Shown: positions 16,391 to 25,150 of the stretch, piece by piece | Numbering within the stretch: the stretch's first letter is position 1 | How the letters are laid out: the number at the start of each line of letters is the position of its first letter | Assembly: GCA_934702375.1 (NCBI GenBank) | Contig: CAKUYE010000010.1 | Coordinates: forward strand, 1 to 64,000 | From: an uncultured Bacillota bacterium | Lineage (GTDB): Bacteria > Bacillota > Dehalobacteriia > UBA7702 | Length of the DNA stretch: 64,000 nucleotides | Direction of reading: 5' to 3' | Notes under the pieces: generated by a model | Databases searched by the model: none | What the model saw: the letters and a program-made list of their open reading frames with translations, nothing else | Told to the model about the DNA's origin: nothing | Program-made: the position numbers and the translations under genes

Positions 16391-16430
16391 AAAAAGAGGT
16401 GTCCCATTGTGATATGCGGCACCTCTTTTT
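16391..16430. terminator. bidirectional terminator
   Basis: AAAAAGAGGTG/CACCTCTTTTT hairpin between convergent genes ending at 16386 and 16440. Confidence 0.8.
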
Positions 16431-16439
16431 CTTTTCTGT

Positions 16440-16853
16440 TTATAGTGGGTTTCCGTCGATGAGATCTTCCAGCGTTACACTGTTAAGGTAATTTTGAATG
16501 ATCTCATCCAGCTTGGTCCAGAGGGGGAGGGTTTTGCAGTCTGAGGCTCGTTCACAGGGAGCGGCATCTGCGCCCAGGCAGGATACCGGCGCTAAAGTTC
16601 CTTCGGTGAGATTTAGGATCTCCCCGGTGCTGTAATCCTTTGGTTCTCGGGTCAGGCAGTAACCGCCGCCTTTGCCGTGAACACCGCTGACCAGCCCGTT
16701 TTTGGAAAGGGTTGTCATAATCCCTTCCACGTATTTTTGTGAGATATGTTGTCTTTGGGCGATATCCTTTAAAGGGATGCGCTGGCCATTGCTTTGTTCG
16801 GCAAGGTCGATCATGACTCGCAGGGCATAGCGCCCTCTCGTTGAGATCATCAT
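16440..16853 (-). CDS. iscR: Rrf2-family regulator, IscR-like
   Basis: 137 residues from ATG 16853, 8 nt after GGAGG. The N-terminal winged helix (ISTRGRYALRVMIDLAEQ, then LKDIAQRQHISQKYVEGIM) is typical of Rrf2 proteins. Three Cys (SCLGADAAPCERASDC) lie where IscR and CymR-type regulators differ. CymR has no Cys cluster, so IscR-type Fe-S sensing is more likely. It lies 69 nt downstream of iscU on the same strand, fitting feedback control of Fe-S assembly. Confidence 0.85.
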   Translation of the reverse strand: MMISTRGRYALRVMIDLAEQSNGQRIPLKDIAQRQHISQKYVEGIMTTLSKNGLVSGVHGKGGGYCLTREPKDYSTGEILNLTEGTLAPVSCLGADAAPCERASDCKTLPLWTKLDEIIQNYLNSVTLEDLIDGNPL

Positions 16854-16922
16854 GGTCATTGCCTCCGTTTCATGGTTGGTTTATTTACCTATCATACCAC
16901 AAGGTAGCAGGGAAATGCAAGC

Positions 16923-17354
16923 TTATTCGCAACAGTGAGCGCAGTCGTGGGCATCGGGGAACAGCTCTTTATCATAAGGGATATTGTTTTTGTCGTAATA
17001 GTCCTTCAATGCGGCTTTGATGGCTTCCTCTGCCAATACGGAACAGTGCATTTTATAGGCCGGGAGTCCGTCCAATGCTTCAGCCACGGCTTTGTTGGTT
17101 AAAGTGAGGGCTTCGCTGATGGGTTTTCCTTTGATCAGCTCCGTTGCCATTGAGCTTGAGGCAATGGCACTGCCGCAGCCAAAGGTTTCAAATTTAACGT
17201 CCTTGATGGTATCGTTTTCGATTTTTAAATAGATTTTCATAATATCGCCGCATTTTGCGTTGCCGACTTCGCCGACACCGTCGGCATCTCCCAATACGCC
17301 GACATTACGGGGGTTGCGGAAATGATCCATTACTTTGTCGCTGTATAATGCCAT
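16923..17354 (-). CDS. iscU: Fe-S cluster scaffold protein
   Basis: 143 residues from ATG 17354, 9 nt after AGGAGG. It contains YSDKVMDHFRNPRNVG, then GNAKCGDIMKIYL (first Cys), ETFGCGSAIASSSMATELIKGK (second Cys), and KMHCSVLAEEAIKAAL (third Cys). These are the three ligands of NifU-N/IscU scaffolds. The added C-terminus HDCAHCCE is characteristic of the clostridial partner of NifS. It accepts sulfur from the desulfurase encoded 16 nt upstream. Confidence 0.93.
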   Translation of the reverse strand: MALYSDKVMDHFRNPRNVGVLGDADGVGEVGNAKCGDIMKIYLKIENDTIKDVKFETFGCGSAIASSSMATELIKGKPISEALTLTNKAVAEALDGLPAYKMHCSVLAEEAIKAALKDYYDKNNIPYDKELFPDAHDCAHCCE

Positions 17355-17370
17355 GATAATAATCCTCCTG

Positions 17371-18564
17371 TTACTCTGCAATGATATGTTTGATCTTGCC
17401 TTCGTTAAGGTCTCTCCATACCGGAGACATATTGCGTAAATAGGTCACAACTTCGTTGACAGATTTAATGATGTATTCGATTTCTTCCTCGGTATTGGTT
17501 TCGGCAATGGTTAACCGCAAAGAACCGTGGGCGATGTCGTGGGGGCGGCCGATGGCCAAAAGAACGTGGCTGGGGTCCAGGGAGCCGGAGGTACAGGCCG
17601 AACCGGAAGATGCGCTGATGCCTTTGTCATCCAAAAGGAGGAGCAGGGATTCCCCTTCGATCCCTTCAAAGCAGAAGTTCACGTTGCCGGGCAGGCGCTT
17701 TTCGGCATCGCCGTTTAAAATGGAGTAGGGAATTTTATTTAAGCCTTCGATGAGACGATTGCGCATGGGGATCAGTTTTGTGGCATTTTCATCGATGTGG
17801 TTGCAGGCTTCTTCCAACGCTGCTGCCATACCCATGATTGCCGGTACGTTTTCTGTGCCGCCTCGTTTGCCTCGTTCCTGGGCGCCGCCTTCAATGAGGT
17901 TGGTGAGGGGAATCCCTCTGCGGCAATAAAGAACGCCGCAGCCTTTGGGCCCGTGGAATTTGTGAGCCGATAAGGAAAGCATATCAATGTTCTGTTCCTT
18001 CACGTTGATGTGCAGATGCCCGGCAGCTTGTACTGCATCGGTGTGGAAAGGAACCCCGGCTTCTTTGCATACGGCGCTGATTTCCGGGATGGGCTGAACG
18101 GTGCCGATCTCATTATTGGCGTACATAATGGTGACCAGCGCTGTTTCCGGGCGGATCGCAGCCTTTACCTGTTCCGGTGTGACCAATCCTTTTTCGCCGA
18201 CATCGAGAAGGGTGATTTCAAAACCTTCTTTTTCCAATTTATTTAAGGTATGCAGCACTGCATGGTGTTCAAAGGCCGTGGAGATAATATGATTTTTCCC
18301 CTTTTTCTTACCGGTGATTGCGGCGGAACGAATGGCCTGATTATCTGCTTCGCTGCCGCCGGAGGTGAAGTAGATTTCTCTCGGTTCTGCTCCTAAAAGC
18401 GCCGCGACTTTTTCTCTGGCTTTGGTCAATGCTTCGGCGGCTTCCTGACCGATGGTATACAGGCTGGAAGGGTTGCCGAAAATTTCCTCCATATAGGGAA
18501 GCATCGCATCAATGGCGGTGCGGCTCATTTTTGTGGTTGCTGCGTTATCTGCGTAAATCTTCAT
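17371..18564 (-). CDS. iscS: cysteine desulfurase
   Basis: 397 residues, PLP-dependent class V aminotransferase fold. It begins IYADNAATTKMS. The PLP Lys is in SLSAHKFHGPKGCG, and the catalytic Cys loop is ISASSGSACTSGSLDPSHVL. It converts cysteine to alanine and hands persulfide sulfur to IscU. AAAGGA precedes the ATG. First gene of the iscS-iscU-iscR order on the minus strand. Confidence 0.94.
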   Translation of the reverse strand: MKIYADNAATTKMSRTAIDAMLPYMEEIFGNPSSLYTIGQEAAEALTKAREKVAALLGAEPREIYFTSGGSEADNQAIRSAAITGKKKGKNHIISTAFEHHAVLHTLNKLEKEGFEITLLDVGEKGLVTPEQVKAAIRPETALVTIMYANNEIGTVQPIPEISAVCKEAGVPFHTDAVQAAGHLHINVKEQNIDMLSLSAHKFHGPKGCGVLYCRRGIPLTNLIEGGAQERGKRGGTENVPAIMGMAAALEEACNHIDENATKLIPMRNRLIEGLNKIPYSILNGDAEKRLPGNVNFCFEGIEGESLLLLLDDKGISASSGSACTSGSLDPSHVLLAIGRPHDIAHGSLRLTIAETNTEEEIEYIIKSVNEVVTYLRNMSPVWRDLNEGKIKHIIAE

Positions 18565-18677
18565 TTGGTATCCTTTCCGTCCGGTCCGTTTTTAACGGAG
18601 GGACTTGTCTGCTCAAAATTTTTATAGCCCGATGGTTTTGCACCGACTTTATTTGCCTATTTTTTAGGTGTGTAAAT

Positions 18678-18706
18678 AATATAGCGCGAATTACCCACTT
18701 TGTCAA
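18678..18706 (-). promoter_or_regulatory. sigma-A-type promoter of iscS-iscU-iscR
   Basis: On the minus strand TTGACA (18706-18701), a 17-nt spacer, and TATATT (18683-18678). It lies about 115 nt upstream of iscS, leaving room for an untranslated leader and regulator binding. Confidence 0.7.
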
Positions 18707-18823
18707 TAGGTAAAATAAACTTTTTTAAAAAATTCGGGGAAACGCCTTTTGGAGAGAGAAAATTTTGCGGATAACTTGTGCGTAACTTGTGCATAATTCT
18801 TGTGGAAAAGTGCTGCAAAACCC

Positions 18824-18852
18824 TTGACAAAAAGGGATTTTGCGGTTATTAT
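18824..18852 (+). promoter_or_regulatory. sigma-A-type promoter of rpmG-secE-nusG
   Basis: TTGACA, a 17-nt spacer, and TATTAT. A second weaker TTGACA lies at 18956-18961 nearer rpmG. The gene-free interval 18565-19030 holds these and the divergent isc promoter. Confidence 0.7.
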
Positions 18853-19030
18853 ATTACTGTACAGCATTGAGATCTGAAAGTAGAAGGGTCTTCGGTGCTT
18901 TTTAAATTGAAAAAAACCGCATTTTCCCAAGAGGGGATAAGTGCGGAAATTTTGCTTGACAGTTGTATATATACGCATGCTATGTGGATAAGATACCCTG
19001 CTCAAGTATAGAAAAGAGGAGGTGCAGATC

Positions 19031-19180
19031 ATGCGCGTTGGTATCATTTTAGCTTGCACAGAATGCAAAAACAGAAACTACACTACAGACAAGAACAAGA
19101 AAAACAATCCTGATCGTCTTGAAGTAAACAAATATTGCCCTCATTGCAAAAAACATACTCTTCATAAAGAAACCAAGTAA
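19031..19180 (+). CDS. rpmG: 50S ribosomal protein L33
   Basis: 49 residues. MRVGIILACTECKNRNYTT, then KYCPHCKKHTLHKETK. The two CxxC pairs form the zinc ribbon of the C+ type L33. GAGGTG lies upstream of the ATG. Position before secE-nusG is the standard Bacillota arrangement. Confidence 0.95.
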   Translation: MRVGIILACTECKNRNYTTDKNKKNNPDRLEVNKYCPHCKKHTLHKETK

Positions 19181-19210
19181 TTTCTGAATCAAAATAAGGA
19201 CGAGAAGCTC

Positions 19211-19483
19211 ATGTTAGCAAAAACAAAAGAACAGGCTCGTGCCCAGGCCGCTGCCAAAGCACAGGCCAATAAAAAGAACAACGTAAAATTCGGCACCAGA
19301 GCAAAGGGCTTTTTCCGCAGCGTATGGGCAGAACTGAAAAACGTTCATTGGCCCAGTAAAAAACAGGTCCTCATCTATACCGGTGTTGTATTGGTAACGA
19401 TCGCTATCATGATGGTGATCCTCTGGGTGTTTGATACCATTTTAAGCTTGGGCATAGAAGGTCTTTTAGGGCTGTTTCACTAA
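19211..19483 (+). CDS. secE: preprotein translocase subunit SecE
   Basis: 90 residues. A positively charged N-terminus is followed by the conserved amphipathic segment FFRSVWAELKNVHWPSKKQV and a single membrane span near residues 58-78. SecE clamps SecY in the translocation channel. It lies between rpmG and nusG, as in most bacteria. Confidence 0.94.
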   Translation: MLAKTKEQARAQAAAKAQANKKNNVKFGTRAKGFFRSVWAELKNVHWPSKKQVLIYTGVVLVTIAIMMVILWVFDTILSLGIEGLLGLFH

Positions 19484-19516
19484 CCTATATTCATAACGGG
19501 AAGGTTTTGGTAATTT

Positions 19517-20041
19517 ATGGAAAAACAGTGGTTTGCGATTCATACTTATGCCGGTTATGAAAATAAGGTCAAAGATAATCTGGAAAAGCGGGCCGAATCC
19601 ATGAATATGGAAGATTATATTTTCCGCGTCATCGTTCCCATGGAAGATGAAATCCAGATCAAAGACGGACGTAAAAAGGTTGTCCAGCGCAAGGTCTTTC
19701 CCGGCTATGTACTGGTAGAAATGGTCATGACCGACCATTCCTGGTATGTAGTGCGCAACACCTCCGGTGTTACCGGCTTTGTCGGCGCCGGCAATAAGCC
19801 CGTACCTCTGCACCAGCACGAGATCAACGCCATTCTGGCTCAGATGGGTGTGATCGAGGGCAAGGTGAAGCTTCAGTACGAGGTTGGGGAAAGTGTCCGC
19901 GTGAAGGAAGGTCCCTTTGAAAACTTTATCGGCGTTGTGGAAGAGCTCCTTCCCGATAAAGGTAAAATGCGCGTTACCGTCTCCATGTTCGGCAGAGAAA
20001 CCCCTGTTGAACTTGAATTTTATCAGGTCGAAAAAATCTGA
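19517..20041 (+). CDS. nusG: transcription termination/antitermination factor NusG
   Basis: 174 residues. The NGN domain starts KQWFAIHTYAGYENKVKDNLEKR and includes RKVFPGYVLVEMVM. The C-terminal KOW domain has GESVRVKEGPFENFIGVVEEL. It binds RNA polymerase and links it to ribosomes or Rho. The ribosome site (GGGAAGG) is 13 nt from the ATG, rather far. Confidence 0.95.
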   Translation: MEKQWFAIHTYAGYENKVKDNLEKRAESMNMEDYIFRVIVPMEDEIQIKDGRKKVVQRKVFPGYVLVEMVMTDHSWYVVRNTSGVTGFVGAGNKPVPLHQHEINAILAQMGVIEGKVKLQYEVGESVRVKEGPFENFIGVVEELLPDKGKMRVTVSMFGRETPVELEFYQVEKI

Positions 20042-20103
20042 CGACATATCTGTGGATAGAATCGTTTAATTTATGCTCCACATCACGGTTTTACCGTGTT
20101 GAG

Positions 20104-20142
20104 TTGGGAGGGGTGAAATATGGATCACCCCGTTTATACCAC
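20104..20142 (+). promoter_or_regulatory. L1-type leader site before rplK
   Basis: TTGGGAGGGGTGA...TCACCCC...ACCAC resembles the ribosomal protein L1 operator (GGGAGG with distal ACCAC). It sits 26 nt before the rplK start. L1 binding here would repress rplK-rplA translation. Confidence 0.5.
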
Positions 20143-20167
20143 ATATAGTATTAGGAGGTAATGAAAG

Positions 20168-20593
20168 ATGGCCAAAAAGGTTATGGCGGTTGTAAAGTTA
20201 CAAATTCCCGCCGGTAAGGCCAATCCGGCTCCCCCTGTAGGCCCTGCATTAGGTCAGCATGGGGTAAACATCATGGGATTCTGCAAAGAATTCAACGAAA
20301 AAACTCAGGACAAAGGCGGACTTATCATCCCCGCCGAAATTACGATCTTTGAAGATCGTTCGTTCACATTCATTCTGAAAACTCCCCCCGCAGCCGTTCT
20401 CTTGAAGAAAGCTGCCGGCATCGAAACGGCTTCCGGCGAACCCAACCGCAAAAAGGTTGCTACCTTGACCAAAGATCAGATCAAGGAAATCGCAGAAACC
20501 AAGATGCCCGATCTCAATGCAGGCAGCATTGAAGCCGCGATGCGTATCATCGAAGGTACTGCCCGCAGCATGGGAGTTGTAGTCGAAGAATAA
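20168..20593 (+). CDS. rplK: 50S ribosomal protein L11
   Basis: 141 residues. VVKLQIPAGKANPAPPVGPALGQHGVNIM at the N-terminus binds release factors and thiostrepton-site RNA. The C-terminal RNA-binding domain includes IKEIAETKMPDLNA and IEGTARSMGV. AGGAGG is well placed. Confidence 0.97.
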   Translation: MAKKVMAVVKLQIPAGKANPAPPVGPALGQHGVNIMGFCKEFNEKTQDKGGLIIPAEITIFEDRSFTFILKTPPAAVLLKKAAGIETASGEPNRKKVATLTKDQIKEIAETKMPDLNAGSIEAAMRIIEGTARSMGVVVEE

Positions 20594-20630
20594 AAGCAAT
20601 TTCTATTGTATGGAATACTAAGTGGGAGGA

Positions 20631-20655
20631 TAGCTCAGGGCTGTCCATTGACCAC
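20631..20655 (+). promoter_or_regulatory. L1-type site between rplK and rplA
   Basis: AGTGGGAGGATAG...CATTGACCAC shares GTGGGAGG and GACCAC with L1 operator and rRNA binding sites. It ends 15 nt before the rplA start. Confidence 0.5.
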
Positions 20656-20670
20656 ATAGGAGGTAATGAA

Positions 20671-21372
20671 ATGGCCAAACACGGCAAAAAATACATGGAT
20701 GCTTTGAAAAAGTTCGACAGACAGAATCTGTATGAACCGGCAGAAGCATTCAGCATTTTGAAAGAAATCGGCGTTGCTAAATTTGACGAAACCGTTGAAT
20801 TGCACGTTCGCTTGAATCTGGACCCCCGCCAGGCTGACCAGCAGGTCAGAGGCGCTATGGTTCTCCCCAACGGCACCGGCCGCAGCCAGAAAGTTTTGGT
20901 ATTTGCCAAAGGCGAAAAAGCCAAAGAAGCCGAAGCTGCAGGCGCAGATTACGTTGGCGCAGAAGACATGGTAGAAAAAATCACCAAAGAAAACTGGTTT
21001 GATTTTGACGTCGTTGTTGCTTCTCCCGATATGATGGGCGTTGTTGGTAAACTCGGTCGTATCTTAGGGCCCCGCGGCTTGATGCCGAACCCCAAGACCG
21101 GTACCGTTACTCCCGATATCACCAAAGCAGTGAACGAAGTTAAAGCCGGGAAAGTGGAATACCGCCTGGACAAGGCTGCCAATATCCATGTTCCCATCGG
21201 CAAGCTTTCCTTTGATGCCGAAAAGCTTCAGGAAAACTACACCGCTTTGATTGAAAGATTGATCAAAGTAAAACCTGCCGCTGCAAAAGGGCAGTATATG
21301 AGATCCGTTGCCATCACCACTACGATGGGCCCCGGGATTCGTCTCAATCCTCAGAAACCCCTTGGCAAATAA
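20671..21372 (+). CDS. rplA: 50S ribosomal protein L1
   Basis: 233 residues, standard length. It includes KHGKKYMDALKKFDR, the domain II region GRILGPRGLMPNPKTGTV, and the domain I tail IKVKPAAAKGQYMRSVAITTTMGPGI. It binds 23S rRNA at the L1 stalk and represses its own operon. Confidence 0.97.
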   Translation: MAKHGKKYMDALKKFDRQNLYEPAEAFSILKEIGVAKFDETVELHVRLNLDPRQADQQVRGAMVLPNGTGRSQKVLVFAKGEKAKEAEAAGADYVGAEDMVEKITKENWFDFDVVVASPDMMGVVGKLGRILGPRGLMPNPKTGTVTPDITKAVNEVKAGKVEYRLDKAANIHVPIGKLSFDAEKLQENYTALIERLIKVKPAAAKGQYMRSVAITTTMGPGIRLNPQKPLGK

Positions 21373-21418
21373 TTGTCCTATAGGGAAGCATTTGATCCCC
21401 ATGCGGAGAAATCGGTGC

Positions 21419-21447
21419 TTGACAATGGCGCGGTTTTGCGCTAAAAT
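21419..21447 (+). promoter_or_regulatory. promoter of rplJ-rplL
   Basis: TTGACA, a 17-nt spacer, and TAAAAT. It directly follows rplA and feeds the L10 leader. Confidence 0.75.
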
Positions 21448-21473
21448 ATAAAAGCTGAATATTGTATTTCGCC

Positions 21474-21594
21474 GCAGACAGCAGGTGCGTCAGGGTACGC
21501 GTAATGTTTATCTCCTGCCGAGGTTGGAATGGATCAGATGATTTTGGATTTCAGGTCTGATTCTCCGCTTCACTGCGGAGGATCAGATTTTTTT
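21474..21594 (+). promoter_or_regulatory. ribosomal protein L10 leader with attenuator
   Basis: AGACAGCAGGTG...TCCTGCCGAGG (21476-21532) matches the conserved L10(L12)4-binding motif of Bacillota leaders. It is followed by a strong hairpin, TCTGATTCTCCGC/GCGGAGGATCAGA, and a T7 run (to about 21596), an intrinsic terminator. This supports feedback attenuation of rplJL. Confidence 0.8.
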
Positions 21595-21621
21595 ATTCCA
21601 TCGCGAGGAGGTGAAACACGA

Positions 21622-22152
21622 ATGGAAAACAAAAAACCTCAGAGAATTGCAAAGGAAAATATCGTTAGCCGTATCAGCGCCGATATGGAAGCCAATTCCG
21701 TTATGTTGCTGATTGACTATAAAGGTATCACCGTTAACGAAGACACCGCTTTTCGTCGCAGCTTGAGAGAAGCCGGCATGACCTACTATGTCGCCAAGAA
21801 CACTTTCCTCAAAATCGCTGCTCATGAAAAGGATATCGATGCTCTCGATTCCTATTTGGAAGGGACCACCGCTGTTGTTTTCGGTAACGATCCCGTTGCT
21901 TTGGCCAAAGCCGTTGTAGACTTTGCCAAAGACCATAAAGCCGTTAAAGTAAAAGCCGGCTTAATGGACGGTGCATTGCTTCCTATCGACAAGCTCGATG
22001 CTTTGGCAAAACTTCCCTCCAGAGAAGTATTGCTGGCTCAGGTCGTCGGCGGTATGCAGGCTCCCCTTACCGGTTTTGCCGGTGCTCTTCAGGGATTGCT
22101 GCGTAACCTCGTCAGCGTTCTTGATCAGATCAAAGAACAGAAAACAGCATAA
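21622..22152 (+). CDS. rplJ: 50S ribosomal protein L10
   Basis: 176 residues from ATG 21622, preceded by GAGGAGGTG; the longer upstream frame runs through the leader terminator and is rejected. It contains KENIVSRISADME, DYKGITVNEDTAFRRSLREAG and a C-terminal helix that holds L7/L12 dimers (LRNLVSVLDQIKEQK). Confidence 0.96.
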   Translation: MENKKPQRIAKENIVSRISADMEANSVMLLIDYKGITVNEDTAFRRSLREAGMTYYVAKNTFLKIAAHEKDIDALDSYLEGTTAVVFGNDPVALAKAVVDFAKDHKAVKVKAGLMDGALLPIDKLDALAKLPSREVLLAQVVGGMQAPLTGFAGALQGLLRNLVSVLDQIKEQKTA

Positions 22153-22222
22153 CCTGTTTTCATCTACTGCTGCATTTTTCGCAGCCTAACATTAAAATGA
22201 AGAATTAAAGGAGATTATAACC

Positions 22223-22597
22223 ATGACCGTACAGGAAATCTTAGAAGGCGTAAAAGGCCTTACCGTTTTAGAATTATCCGAATTAGTAAAAGCTTTTGAA
22301 GAAGAATTTGGCGTATCCGCCGCTGCTCCCGTAGCCGTTGCCGCTGTTGCTGCTCCCGCTGCTGATGGCGCTGCTGCTTCCGATCAGACTGAATTTGATG
22401 TAATCCTCGACGCTGCCGGCGACGAAAAGATCAAGGTTATCAAAGAAGTCCGCGGTATCACCGGTCTCGGCCTTAAAGAAGCAAAAGCTCTCGTTGACGC
22501 TGCTCCCAAGCCCCTCAAAGAAAAAGTTTCCAAAGAAGAAGCTGAAGAAATCAAAGCGAAACTTGAAGAAGTCGGCGCTAAAATCACCATCAAATAA
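22223..22597 (+). CDS. rplL: 50S ribosomal protein L7/L12
   Basis: 124 residues. The N-terminal dimerisation helices are followed by an Ala/Pro hinge (AAPVAVAAVAAPAA) and a C-terminal domain with KIKVIKEVRGITGLGLKEAK. Last gene of the ribosomal cluster here. Confidence 0.97.
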   Translation: MTVQEILEGVKGLTVLELSELVKAFEEEFGVSAAAPVAVAAVAAPAADGAAASDQTEFDVILDAAGDEKIKVIKEVRGITGLGLKEAKALVDAAPKPLKEKVSKEEAEEIKAKLEEVGAKITIK

Positions 22598-22620
22598 GTT
22601 TTGCTTTAAACGGACTTATA

Positions 22621-22659
22621 AAAGCAGCTGTGTAGCCTATGCTATACAGCTGCTTTTTT
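22621..22659 (+). terminator. terminator after rplL
   Basis: AAAGCAGCTGTGTAGC/GCTATACAGCTGCTT hairpin with a T-run. It ends the operon before any rpoB. Confidence 0.85.
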
Positions 22660-22699
22660 TATTGTCGGGCTTTTTAAACAAAATTATATGAATTTTTAA

Positions 22700-22728
22700 T
22701 TGACAAATGAAAACGAATCTTGTACAAT
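22700..22728 (+). promoter_or_regulatory. promoter of the 22818 gene
   Basis: TTGACA, a 17-nt spacer, and TACAAT, about 83 nt ahead of the start codon. Confidence 0.7.
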
Positions 22729-22817
22729 AATGGTATCATCGATGAACAATTATTTGATTGCAGTCAAAGTGGGACAAAGTGACGCAAAAGTTAAATTAGA
22801 AGAAAAGGAGAAGCTAA

Positions 22818-24404
22818 ATGAAACACAGAAGTTATGTTTTTGCAATTGCATTTGTATGTTGTTTTCTATTTCTCTTTTCCTCAGGGCTATTTGCAGAGGA
22901 ATCGATTGCTGTAGATGTTATTGTTGACGGCGATAATAATACTGTTGAGTTTATTTATGAAACCCCTGATAACCCGATGTTAGTGACTGATGAATACCGG
23001 CTTGGTATGTTCGTTTCTTATCTTGAACAATATCATATTGATTTGAAAAACATGAGAATCTGTGACTTAATTACAAAAGCAGATTTTGCAAAAATGCTTT
23101 ATAATTTGTCTGGTAATAACAACGAAAACGATTCTAATGAAGAGATGGAATTTGTTGGTTGGGCTGAAGATGGCAATATTTTAACGGATCCATTGCCCGA
23201 GAATATGGGGCAAGCCCTTACCAGAGAAGAGGCAATCACTATGCTTTATCGCTATTCTCTCGATCATACTTTGTATGCTTATGATCAGGCGGTATATGCT
23301 GATGCCTCTACTTATAGTGATAGTGACGATATCTCTGCTTGGGCAAAAACAGCAGTCAATATGCTGTCTAAAGCTGGAGTTCTTGAAAAAGAAAATGAAA
23401 GCTTAAACCCCAAAGAAAACTTGTCTTATGGAGAGGCTGCAAAGCTAGTTGCTACATTTAAACTGCTAAATGATCGTCCTACGATTATACAGAAGGATGG
23501 ACCTTCTCTCTCGTATCTTCCAATAGGCGATATTGATGTAACAGATATTTCTCCGGATGATGTATTAGAGGAAGATCCCATTGCCTTTGCTTTTGGGCAT
23601 TCTCCTGGTCTGAACACGATTGGTGCCGTCCCTGAATTGACGATTCCTGGGGATAATTTGGGGAATGTTAGTATTCAATGGAGTACTCAGAATCATGCAA
23701 GCATGGTAAATAGAAGCTTTAACGTATTGGCTACAGACAACCAAGATGGAAGAACCCCGACATATGTTCATAACTTGTCTGCCACAGGAGGTATTCTAAT
23801 TCCAAGTTCAGCGGGGAAATTTTCTGGGCTTGCTCAAAGTTATATTGTCTCTGGTTCTAGGGCTCCCGATACCGAAGAAACGGATAATAAATTTAGGAGA
23901 CATTATTATCATTACAATTCTTCAGGTGGTGTTGGTACTACCAAAAATGGAGTACGCACTGATACTGCGTATCATTGGTTTAATAATCATTATTACAATG
24001 CAAAATGTGAATACTCTGCAGGCAACTATAAAACATCTTATAATGAATTGGGACGTAGCATACATTATTTGGCAGATATTAATGCTCCCCATCATGCGAT
24101 GCTAAAAGATAGAGCTACTAGTAATCATGAAAAATATGAAGCGTGGGTAAAAAATAATTTTTATACTGAATATTGGGAATGGGGGACTGCACAATCTTCT
24201 TATCCCTTCGTCTGTAACAGTTCTTTTTTGCTAATGAGTAATAATTTTTCAAAAGCCGCATGTGATCTTTATGAACAATGCCAAAATTACGTATCTAATC
24301 CTACTGTAGCGAGATCGGCGACTGCTCAATTGACAACACGCGCACAAAGGGCTACTGCAGGTTTATTGTACAGATTTTTGGTTGATACAAATAGGGCTAA
24401 TTGA
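22818..24404 (+). CDS. secreted SLH-type protein with zinc phospholipase C-like domain
   Basis: 528 residues. A signal peptide occupies residues 1-26 (CFLFLFSSGLFA|EES). An SLH-like region of about 55-230 includes TREEAITMLYRY, ISAWAKTAVNMLSKAG and LSYGEAAKLVATF. From about 295 it resembles zinc-dependent phospholipase C: SIQWSTQNHASM (N-terminal Trp/His), a mid His-rich stretch, then LGRSIHYLADINAPHHAM and NHEKYEAW, which carry the expected His, Asp and Glu ligands. Likely cell-wall anchored or secreted; lipase activity is inferred. More AT-rich than the ribosomal genes before it. Confidence 0.8.
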   Translation: MKHRSYVFAIAFVCCFLFLFSSGLFAEESIAVDVIVDGDNNTVEFIYETPDNPMLVTDEYRLGMFVSYLEQYHIDLKNMRICDLITKADFAKMLYNLSGNNNENDSNEEMEFVGWAEDGNILTDPLPENMGQALTREEAITMLYRYSLDHTLYAYDQAVYADASTYSDSDDISAWAKTAVNMLSKAGVLEKENESLNPKENLSYGEAAKLVATFKLLNDRPTIIQKDGPSLSYLPIGDIDVTDISPDDVLEEDPIAFAFGHSPGLNTIGAVPELTIPGDNLGNVSIQWSTQNHASMVNRSFNVLATDNQDGRTPTYVHNLSATGGILIPSSAGKFSGLAQSYIVSGSRAPDTEETDNKFRRHYYHYNSSGGVGTTKNGVRTDTAYHWFNNHYYNAKCEYSAGNYKTSYNELGRSIHYLADINAPHHAMLKDRATSNHEKYEAWVKNNFYTEYWEWGTAQSSYPFVCNSSFLLMSNNFSKAACDLYEQCQNYVSNPTVARSATAQLTTRAQRATAGLLYRFLVDTNRAN

Positions 24405-24412
24405 GGTGAAAA

Positions 24413-25090
24413 ATGACTTCAAAAAATACGACTTCTACCAAAAAGGCAATTCTTATTACCGTAGTGGTGGTTCTTGTTACGCTTCTTTCCTTTGGGTGGC
24501 TTCGGTTTGGTTCACCGCTGCTGGTTTTTATGCCGAAATATGCCATGACCCTCAGCGCTCAAACGCCGCCCTATTCCCAACGGGAGTATCGGGAGAGCAG
24601 CGCCGGTTATCTCTGCGAAGAAGATACGGTGTTCACTGCGGACAATTTCCCCCAGGTCATCAAAGATTGCTTCTCCGCACCGATGCGGCTCTATTACAGT
24701 GTGGATGAAGTCGCGGACAGCGACGGTTATGGATATCGGATATTCTACAAATGTGATGATATTGAGGCCAACCAAAATTTCATCTCCGTTTTCCGAGGGA
24801 TCACAGTAACCCCTTATACCGGGGATGCTTATACCGACGATGTAACCGACCCCAACCAAAAAGAGATGATGTGCGTTGCCGGCCGTATATATGTTTTCAA
24901 GGTCTTTCTGCATCAGTTGGAAGATGGCTCGACATTGATTACCTTCTGTCGCGGCATTGACGATGTTTTTGGCCCCAAATACGATACCTTTATCACCGAT
25001 ACGCCGCTGCTGGAACGATACGAAAAAACGATAAAAAAAGTGAAACCCTTTGCCATGGAGCTGAAAAGCCCCGATGAGCTGCCTCGTTGA
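24413..25090 (+). CDS. membrane-anchored hypothetical protein
   Basis: 225 residues with no family I recognise. One N-terminal transmembrane segment (about 11-34) precedes an extracytoplasmic domain with TVFTADNFPQVIKDCF, GYRIFYKCDDIE and TLITFCRGIDDVFGP. GAGGTG is 7 nt before the ATG, only 8 nt after the SLH/phospholipase gene, so the two are probably cotranscribed. Confidence 0.75.
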   Translation: MTSKNTTSTKKAILITVVVVLVTLLSFGWLRFGSPLLVFMPKYAMTLSAQTPPYSQREYRESSAGYLCEEDTVFTADNFPQVIKDCFSAPMRLYYSVDEVADSDGYGYRIFYKCDDIEANQNFISVFRGITVTPYTGDAYTDDVTDPNQKEMMCVAGRIYVFKVFLHQLEDGSTLITFCRGIDDVFGPKYDTFITDTPLLERYEKTIKKVKPFAMELKSPDELPR

Positions 25091-25109
25091 GTTCTTTCGA
25101 TAAAAATAC

Positions 25110-25150
25110 AAGGAGAGCCTTAAGATTTTGACCTTGAGGCGCTCCTTTTT
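25110..25150 (+). terminator. rho-independent terminator
   Basis: AAGGAGAGCCT/GAGGCGCTCCTT imperfect stem with TTTTTG after it. Confidence 0.6.

Noticed and set aside
21529..21621. N-terminal extension of rplJ
   Set aside because: It would translate the L10 leader and its terminator hairpin; GAGGAGGTG before ATG 21622 decides the start.
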